Shown: piece after piece, positions 5,556-9,823 of the stretch
Layout: the number at the start of each line of letters is the position of its first letter
Numbering within the stretch: position 1 is the stretch's first letter
Source of the DNA: JAVBUP01 sp031555175
Lineage (GTDB): Bacteria; Bacillota_I; Bacilli_A; Erysipelotrichales; Coprobacillaceae
Length of the DNA stretch: 9,823 nt
Reading direction: 5' to 3'
NCBI GenBank assembly: GCA_031555175.1
Contig: JAVBUP010000032.1
Coordinates: forward strand, 1-9,823
Translations under genes and position numbers: made by a program
Notes under the pieces: model-generated
Databases searched by the model: none
The model's input: the letters and a program-made list of their open reading frames with translations, nothing else
Told to the model about the DNA's origin: nothing

Positions 5556-6697
5556 AGTCTTTCCCCTAATGCCGAGTAAACTCCAATAATCTTTGGATCT
5601 TTACTAGCAATTCCTTCTATTAAAACCAAATTACTTCTTGTGACAAATAATTGAAAACGGAAAGCCATAATAACTGTATCATTAATTTCGCATTCTTCAC
5701 TAAGCCCAAAATGATAGTCTATACTATCATCTGTTGGAGGAATTACTGTAACTTCTTTTCTTCTCTTTCCTACAACTAAAGCATTTTCAATATGTCCTCT
5801 TCGATAGTTACCTCCACCATAACAGAATCCTTGCCCAGCAAAATTATGTGAGACTTCCGAAACATAAACCACACATGGCTTCTCAACACATTCTCGATTA
5901 GCATGTAATGGAGTTGTTCCAGATAAGCCATGCCCTGGTTCACCTGAGGTACCATATTTCGCTAACTCACTAATATTTTCTACACAAGTTGATGAAGGTA
6001 AATTAATTTCTTTACACTCTAATCCATAATCACTAAAAATTTTCTTTGCCTTTAAGACTGTTTGTAAATTGGCTGTTTCCCTAATATTTCCAATATTTCC
6101 ATCATATAAGAAGCAAGGAAATGAAGTGATGCCATACGCAACAACGTTCCTTAATTTCTTTAACTCAATAAACAATTTTGGTAGTTCATCTAAATAAAAT
6201 CCAGCTGTTTGCGCACTGTATAATAAATCCCCATCGTCAACAATACGAATTAATAGTTTTTGCACTTTATTGTTTTGTGCAGCATATTTATTTATTTCTT
6301 TAATTTTATCAAGCGAATATACCGTGAAATATTCTACTCCATAGTCAAGTAATCGCTTTACCATTGCTTTTGGTGGTTGCACAAGATGGCCCACATTGCA
6401 AATAGGAATATTATGTTTCATCATCAACTGCGCTTCATAAAAATCTACAACAACTGCTCCTGGATATCCTATATCCACAAGTTTTCTAGCTAAATACGGA
6501 TTACGACCCACTTGTTTCAACATAAAAAATAATCTTATATTGTTTCTATTTCCTTCTTCTAAAATTGCTTTAGCATTGCTAATAAAAGTATCAACATCCA
6601 ATACATATGAATCGGGTAATATTGAATTATTTTGATGAAATGTTATGGCTGTTTCTAGCAAATCATTATTATATTTTTTTATACTATTTAAAAACAT
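5552..6697 (-). CDS. yhfX: YhfX, alanine-racemase-fold PLP protein
   Basis: A 381-residue cytoplasmic protein with an N-terminal alanine racemase-type TIM barrel. After YVLDVDTF (31-38) the probable PLP-binding lysine is Lys61 in FFMLKQVGRNP. The conserved EPGHGLSGTTPLH segment near residues 255-267 lies where the family contributes to cofactor or active-site binding. The C-terminal part (about 275-381) corresponds to the beta domain. It is not a housekeeping alanine racemase: the usual KADAYGHG motif is absent and the operon context is that of E. coli yhfX. The start is ATG at 6697, with AGGAGG 6 bases upstream. An in-frame TTG at 6715 lies inside that binding site and upstream gene end and is rejected. 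The gap from php is 10 bases, with the php stop codon built into the ribosome binding site. Substrate unknown. Confidence 0.87.
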   Translation of the reverse strand: MFLNSIKKYNNDLLETAITFHQNNSILPDSYVLDVDTFISNAKAILEEGNRNNIRLFFMLKQVGRNPYLARKLVDIGYPGAVVVDFYEAQLMMKHNIPICNVGHLVQPPKAMVKRLLDYGVEYFTVYSLDKIKEINKYAAQNNKVQKLLIRIVDDGDLLYSAQTAGFYLDELPKLFIELKKLRNVVAYGITSFPCFLYDGNIGNIRETANLQTVLKAKKIFSDYGLECKEINLPSSTCVENISELAKYGTSGEPGHGLSGTTPLHANRECVEKPCVVYVSEVSHNFAGQGFCYGGGNYRRGHIENALVVGKRRKEVTVIPPTDDSIDYHFGLSEECEINDTVIMAFRFQLFVTRSNLVLIEGIASKDPKIIGVYSALGERL

Positions 6698-6707
6698 GAT
6701 ATGCCTC

Positions 6708-7586
6708 CTATCCAAATATTCTTTTAGAATTAATTTCTAGTATTTTACTAATTGACTCTTCTTTAAAACCTGCGGCTCTTAACATGGGTAAGAATGTCTT
6801 AAAGATATGCATATATCCTAAACCTCCATTTATGGCTAAATGCGATTTTCTAGTAATATCCATAGAGATACCTACTTGATCAATAAATCCTTCTTTTTCT
6901 AGCTCTAATAAGAACTCAACTCTTGTTTCATCTGGAAGATAACTGTTTTTGCCAATTGTATCAAAGGCAATGTTAACCCCTTTTTTTAATATACTTTTTA
7001 TTAAGTCAATATCATTAGATAACTCAGTATGGCCAATAATTATTTTTTGTGGATTTACACCTCTATCTAAGAGATATGTTACTTGTTCTTCAAGCATTGT
7101 ACCTATTGAAGTATGCGTACTAATTGGCACCCCTGTTTTCTTATGAGCAATAATTGCTGCATCAAACACTTTTTGCTCAGCTTCAGTAAAGATATTTTGG
7201 CTTGATCCAATCTCACCAATTAAACTAGCTCTATCTGGTATATCATTAAAACCAGCTTCTATCTCAAAAACCATTATATCTGACAATTCTTGAGCTGATA
7301 AATCAAATACTTCCTTTGGAAAAAATGGCTCAATGTAATACCCTGTAGATTTCAAAATATTAAGACCAGTTTCCTTTTCAATATGTGCTACCTTTTTAAG
7401 ATCACGTCCCATACCCATATTAGTGACCTCTACTATATTTCTTAACCCATATTTATAGCATTCTTTAAGTTCAGCAATGATATCTTCACTACAATCTAAA
7501 CATGTGTCTAAATCATTTTTTACATTTGATAAATCTATCATCATATGTTCATGAATTAAAGTATAACCTGCTACTAATTTACTCAT
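6708..7586 (-). CDS. php: Phosphotriesterase homology protein (PHP/YhfV), binuclear metal hydrolase
   Basis: A 292-residue amidohydrolase-superfamily barrel, the same length as E. coli PHP. All expected metal and catalytic residues are in place: His12 and His14 in LIHEHMMIDL, bridging Glu125 in GEIGSS (PHP has Glu where phosphotriesterase has a carboxylated Lys), His158 in STHTSIG, His186 in IIGHTELSND, and Asp243 in GISMDITR. These fall at the residue numbers I recall for E. coli PHP. Relatives act as lactonases, carboxylesterases or phosphotriesterases, so a ring-opening or ester-hydrolysis step is plausible. The start is ATG at 7586, with AGGAGG 6 bases upstream. An in-frame upstream extension to 7622 overlaps yhfT and lacks a binding site. 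The yhfT stop TAG forms part of the TAGGAGG binding site. Confidence 0.92.
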   Translation of the reverse strand: MSKLVAGYTLIHEHMMIDLSNVKNDLDTCLDCSEDIIAELKECYKYGLRNIVEVTNMGMGRDLKKVAHIEKETGLNILKSTGYYIEPFFPKEVFDLSAQELSDIMVFEIEAGFNDIPDRASLIGEIGSSQNIFTEAEQKVFDAAIIAHKKTGVPISTHTSIGTMLEEQVTYLLDRGVNPQKIIIGHTELSNDIDLIKSILKKGVNIAFDTIGKNSYLPDETRVEFLLELEKEGFIDQVGISMDITRKSHLAINGGLGYMHIFKTFLPMLRAAGFKEESISKILEINSKRIFG

Positions 7587-7596
7587 GGTATACCTC

Positions 7597-8868
7597 CTAT
7601 ACAATAAATAACCAATAGACAAAATTTAGTATAAAACCAAATACTACTAGCAACAGCGGACCAATTGCTTCTTCATAAATAGGTTTTTTAAGTTTACGAT
7701 TGAGCATCATTCCTCCAACCATAAACATTGATCCAAAGCCATAAAGATAAAAAGTACTTGCCATAGCTTCAGCGGCAATAATTGAACCGATAGGTAATGC
7801 AAACTGAATTAGTTTATCTAGAGAAGAACGTGTATGTTCTCCTAAGTCTTTAATCCCAGGGAAGCGATCCATTCCCTTTGCTACAAACTTCAATGAAAAT
7901 ATCTCAATAATTATAATTATAAAACCAGCTACAAAGGCAATATATGGGTTATCCATAAAAATATATCCAGCAGCAAATACTAATGTACTACCTGCCATTC
8001 CATATACCCCAGAAACAATAGCCGTAGTGAACACCATTGGTAAAAAACTAATGCCTCTTACAAGAGCTCCAACTATCGCTGCATCACTTGCACCATTAGA
8101 TAACAGCGCTAGTGTTAACGGCTCATTAGCTAACAACGTTAATGAAGCAGCTAATGATAATAATCCTCCCATAATTGCTAATGGAATGGAATTCCTACGT
8201 AGTCTTTGCATTTTTGCAGAAAAGATTGTTGTCAATGATTCATTAGAATGATCAGTGCCTTTTTTCAATAAAGCTAAAACATACATAACTAGTAGTCCTA
8301 TTACTGTTCCAACAATAACAGGATCTTGCCCTAATACATCATAAAAGCGCAAGCTTGCTATAAATGCAATAAAAGTTAATACAAAAGTAAAAATGCCTTT
8401 TTTGATATTATGTTGATATGATACTACTATACTTGGGAAAATAGCGAAAACTCCTAGTAATACTCTTCCAAATATTGGCAAAGAATCAATGAAATTATAT
8501 GGAAGCCACGATAGGATAACTATAAATCCTTCATACAATAATACTAATAATAAACCATATATTGCTCCAATCACTCCAGATTGAAGTGCTCCTCTTTTAT
8601 CATCATGAAATTTTAAACCAATAACATCAGTCATCAATAATAGAGCGTGAGTTGTAAAAATGCCGGATACAAATATTAGTGGCAAGCCAAGTGCAAAAAC
8701 TAAGCCTAGACTCACGCCTAGAGCTCTTTGATATAAGTCTTTCCTCTGAATATGTTTATCAAAGTATTGAGGTAGCAATGGACGTAGTCCATCATTAAAT
8801 ACAGCGATACCTTGGTTTGCTAGTATAGCGGCAAGCATCCCAATAGCTGGTATTAAGTAATATTTCAC
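7597..8868 (-). CDS. yhfT: YhfT, polytopic inner-membrane protein, probable transporter
   Basis: A 423-residue, very hydrophobic protein with about 11-13 predicted membrane segments, among them residues 3-20, 50-72, 96-120, 132-150, 158-176, 185-201, 228-248, 308-328 and 401-422. The N-terminal ILANQGIAVFNDGLRPLLPQ closely resembles E. coli YhfT (LAHRSAAVFHDGIRPILPQ from memory). FLPMVFTTAIVSGVYGMAG and a C-terminal LNFVYWL are also shared. YhfT has no assigned substrate; as the only membrane protein of the cluster it probably imports or exports the pathway compound. The start is a GTG whose first base is the last base of the yhfU stop (TAGTG). Only a weak AAGAAG precedes it, so translation probably depends on coupling to yhfU. 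Confidence 0.88.
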   Translation of the reverse strand: MKYYLIPAIGMLAAILANQGIAVFNDGLRPLLPQYFDKHIQRKDLYQRALGVSLGLVFALGLPLIFVSGIFTTHALLLMTDVIGLKFHDDKRGALQSGVIGAIYGLLLVLLYEGFIVILSWLPYNFIDSLPIFGRVLLGVFAIFPSIVVSYQHNIKKGIFTFVLTFIAFIASLRFYDVLGQDPVIVGTVIGLLVMYVLALLKKGTDHSNESLTTIFSAKMQRLRRNSIPLAIMGGLLSLAASLTLLANEPLTLALLSNGASDAAIVGALVRGISFLPMVFTTAIVSGVYGMAGSTLVFAAGYIFMDNPYIAFVAGFIIIIIEIFSLKFVAKGMDRFPGIKDLGEHTRSSLDKLIQFALPIGSIIAAEAMASTFYLYGFGSMFMVGGMMLNRKLKKPIYEEAIGPLLLVVFGFILNFVYWLFIV

Positions 8869-9233
8869 TATTTACTTCTTAAAGCATCTAACAGCACTGG
8901 TAAAACAGAGGCTATATGTTCACCAGTAAAACCAAACGCTTTACAATTATCATTAACTGCACTTATAATTTCTTCCTTTGCTATAATGCCACCAGGAGTA
9001 GCAATCGTCTTACATTTATCAAATCCAAGTAGAGCTATCGCCATAGCCAATGCTCCACCAGAACCAGTTTGACATGCCCCAACGTAATAATCAAAAAGAC
9101 CATTTTGAACTGCCATCGCAGCATCTAAATCCGTTTTTACTTCTACGACTACATTATCTTTTCCAAAATTATTCTCAATAAAATCTCTAATTTCTTGCTT
9201 ATTTATTTGACCGCCTACTACTATTTTTATCAT
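8868..9233 (-). CDS. yhfU: YhfU, DUF2620-type small protein
   Basis: A 121-residue soluble protein of the YhfU family, matching the E. coli length. It begins MIKIVVGGQINKQEI and has a DLDAAMAVQNG segment. A glycine-rich loop GACQTGSGGALAMAIALLG (about 53-71) is followed by TIATPGGIIAKEEI and AFGFTGEHI. The E. coli protein shows the same order (DYYIGACNTGAGAALSIAIA from memory). The function is unknown; the Gly/Thr-rich loop looks like a small-ligand or phosphate-binding turn. The ATG has AGGAG 7 bases upstream, overlapping the yhfY stop codon (TAGGAG). It overlaps yhfT by one base. Confidence 0.87.
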   Translation of the reverse strand: MIKIVVGGQINKQEIRDFIENNFGKDNVVVEVKTDLDAAMAVQNGLFDYYVGACQTGSGGALAMAIALLGFDKCKTIATPGGIIAKEEIISAVNDNCKAFGFTGEHIASVLPVLLDALRSK

Positions 9234-9243
9234 ATTTTTTCTC

Positions 9244-9582
9244 CTATTTTAACAAATTGCAAATATGCAATAACAAATATTTATATTCTACTCCTGGATA
9301 ATCAACTGGACTTTGATCACTTATTGCATCATATAATTCTTTAGCTCGCTCAAATTCAGGTTGTTCACTTATTTCTTGCCACATTGCTACACTAAACTCT
9401 GTTTCAATTGTTCCTTTTTTAATTCTTTCACATGCCATTGCTAAGTGAGTAATGAAAATCATCAACTTTTCTTGATCTAAATCATAATGTTGTAAGATTT
9501 TATATGCCTGAATACAATATGAGGCTACATCACTAGATATGACTTTTGCCGATTCAAGGATTTGCATCTTTTGTGTTACCAT
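9244..9582 (-). CDS. yhfY: YhfY, free-standing PRD-domain protein
   Basis: A 112-residue protein consisting of one PTS regulation domain and nothing else. The all-helical pattern and the two spaced histidines expected to receive phosphate from PTS proteins are present: His46 in ITHLAMACERIKKGT and His106 in YLLLHICNLLK. PRDs normally sit in antiterminators or activators with a nucleic-acid-binding domain; here no such domain is attached, as in E. coli YhfY. It could bind a partner regulator or enzyme and relay PTS state. The start is ATG at 9582 because GAGGTGG lies about 5 bases upstream; an upstream in-frame GTG at 9591 lies within that site. It is the first gene of the operon, with the promoter region directly upstream. 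Confidence 0.82.
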   Translation of the reverse strand: MVTQKMQILESAKVISSDVASYCIQAYKILQHYDLDQEKLMIFITHLAMACERIKKGTIETEFSVAMWQEISEQPEFERAKELYDAISDQSPVDYPGVEYKYLLLHICNLLK

Positions 9583-9608
9583 AAAAACCACCTCTCTCCA
9601 TCATTTTA

Positions 9609-9637
9609 ATTATACATAATATAGATTTATAAGGCTA
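9609..9637 (-). promoter_or_regulatory. Probable promoter of the yhf operon
   Basis: On the - strand a perfect TATAAT (9609-9614) is preceded by TG and, after a 17-base spacer, by TAGCCT (9632-9637), a weak -35. It lies about 27 bases before the yhfY ATG, leaving a leader just long enough for the GAGAGAGGTGG ribosome binding site. The strong inverted repeat at 9650-9678 would sit just upstream, where an activator could bind. TATATT at 9618-9623 is a less well supported alternative. Confidence 0.45.
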
Positions 9638-9649
9638 TGTTTTAATAAT

Positions 9650-9683
9650 ACTTTAAACAAAAAACACTTGTTTAAAGTGTTTT
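9650..9683. promoter_or_regulatory. Two overlapping inverted repeats upstream of the yhf operon
   Basis: Repeat 1 is a perfect 11-bp palindrome: ACTTTAAACAA (9650-9660), 7 bases, TTGTTTAAAGT (9668-9678). Repeat 2 is AAAACACTT (9661-9669) with AAGTGTTTT (9675-9683), 9 bp around a 5-base loop. They share bases, so as RNA they could not form together. Repeat 2 on the - strand is followed by TTG and looks terminator-like, with six T residues in a row. If transcription starts near 9602, the repeats are DNA operator sites; if a further upstream start exists, they could be an attenuator. I could not find such an upstream start. Confidence 0.6.
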
Positions 9684-9742
9684 ATTGGTTCTTCAATATC
9701 CGTAGGGGTAAAGAAGAATCTTTTGTTTTAACCAAAAATAAA

Positions 9743-9772
9743 TAGACATAGTTATGACTTCCCATGTATGAT
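9743..9772 (+). promoter_or_regulatory. Promoter of the divergent gene at the right edge
   Basis: TAGACA (9743-9748) and TATGAT (9767-9772) are separated by 18 bases; each matches consensus at five of six positions. A start near 9779 gives a leader of about 30 bases containing AAAGGAG before the ATG at 9810. Confidence 0.5.
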
Positions 9773-9809
9773 TAATTTGCGACCAATTACACAAAGGAGA
9801 GTTTTATCT

Positions 9810-9823
9810 ATGTCCAACTTTAA
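9810..9823 (+). CDS. First codons of a divergent gene (partial, runs off the right edge)
   Basis: The ATG at 9810 is preceded by AAAGGAG (9793-9799) with 10 bases of spacing. It opens ATG TCC AAC TTT, giving MSNF and then the edge. Nothing can be said of the product from four residues. Its divergent position across a regulatory region from the yhf operon would suit a regulator such as a YhfZ-type protein, or the missing YhfS; this is inference from position only. Confidence 0.5.

Noticed and set aside
5552..6697. Annotation as biosynthetic alanine racemase alr
   Set aside because: The KADAYGHG lysine motif is replaced by FFMLKQVGRNP, and operon partners identify it as YhfX.
6698..6715. A TTG start extending YhfX by six residues
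   Set aside because: The extension codes through the AGGAGG ribosome binding site itself and overlaps the end of php. The ATG at 6697 is correctly spaced.
6949..7146. A 65-residue + strand frame inside php
   Set aside because: Antisense shadow of a gene with all its metal ligands in place.
7587..7622. An upstream start extending PHP by 12 residues
   Set aside because: It overlaps yhfT and the AGGAGG site. The ATG at 7586 gives the family-typical 292 residues with His12 and His14.
8027..8251. A 74-residue + strand frame inside yhfT
   Set aside because: Antisense shadow; composition reflects reversed membrane-protein codons.
9685..9735. TTGGTT (9685-9690) and AACCAA (9730-9735) as an operator pair
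   Set aside because: Only 6 bp of complementarity separated by about 40 bases; expected by chance in AT-rich DNA.

Overview
The window is an AT-rich stretch of Bacillota-type DNA: A/T-rich codons, strong AGGAGG-type ribosome binding sites, tightly packed single-strand operons, a 6-phospho-beta-glucosidase gene and a PRD-domain gene. A gut or fermentative low-GC lineage such as Erysipelotrichia or another Bacilli relative fits best. That placement is inference; there is no rRNA or other marker gene here.

Left part (1-3500). A gene entering from the left edge on the - strand is represented only by its first 16 codons. Next comes a small two-helix membrane protein with its own promoter and hairpin terminator. 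Divergent from it is a GH1 6-phospho-beta-glucosidase gene (527-1960, + strand). It is full length except for one in-frame TAA at codon 136, most simply a TTA-to-TAA change, so it is a pseudogene. A convergent - strand gene encodes a membrane-anchored protein with TPR and MORN-like repeats. Beyond it lies a remnant of a second copy of the glucosidase 3' end (3313-3432), with a 49-base internal deletion but its downstream hairpin intact. The TPR gene is therefore bracketed by two direct repeats of about 180-230 bases.

Right part (3503-9582). Seven - strand genes are very closely spaced and probably form one operon, in transcription order: yhfY (free-standing PRD domain), yhfU (DUF2620-type), yhfT (polytopic membrane protein), php/yhfV (phosphotriesterase homology protein), yhfX (alanine-racemase-fold PLP protein), yhfW (phosphopentomutase-like metalloenzyme) and a YbiV-type Cof/HAD sugar phosphatase. 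The first six match the poorly understood yhf cluster of E. coli but in a different order. The E. coli partners yhfS (PLP aminotransferase-like) and yhfZ (regulator) are not seen. Together they look like a small-molecule pathway: YhfT as probable transporter, two PLP/metal hydrolase-type enzymes (YhfX, PHP), a phosphoryl-transfer enzyme (YhfW), a terminal phosphatase (HAD) and PRD-based sensing (YhfY). The substrate is unknown.

The 227-base region right of the operon (9583-9809) holds a probable operon promoter, two overlapping and mutually exclusive inverted repeats, and a good promoter for a divergent + strand gene. Only the first codons of that gene (MSNF...) are in the window. No tRNA, rRNA, CRISPR array, insertion sequence or phage gene was seen.
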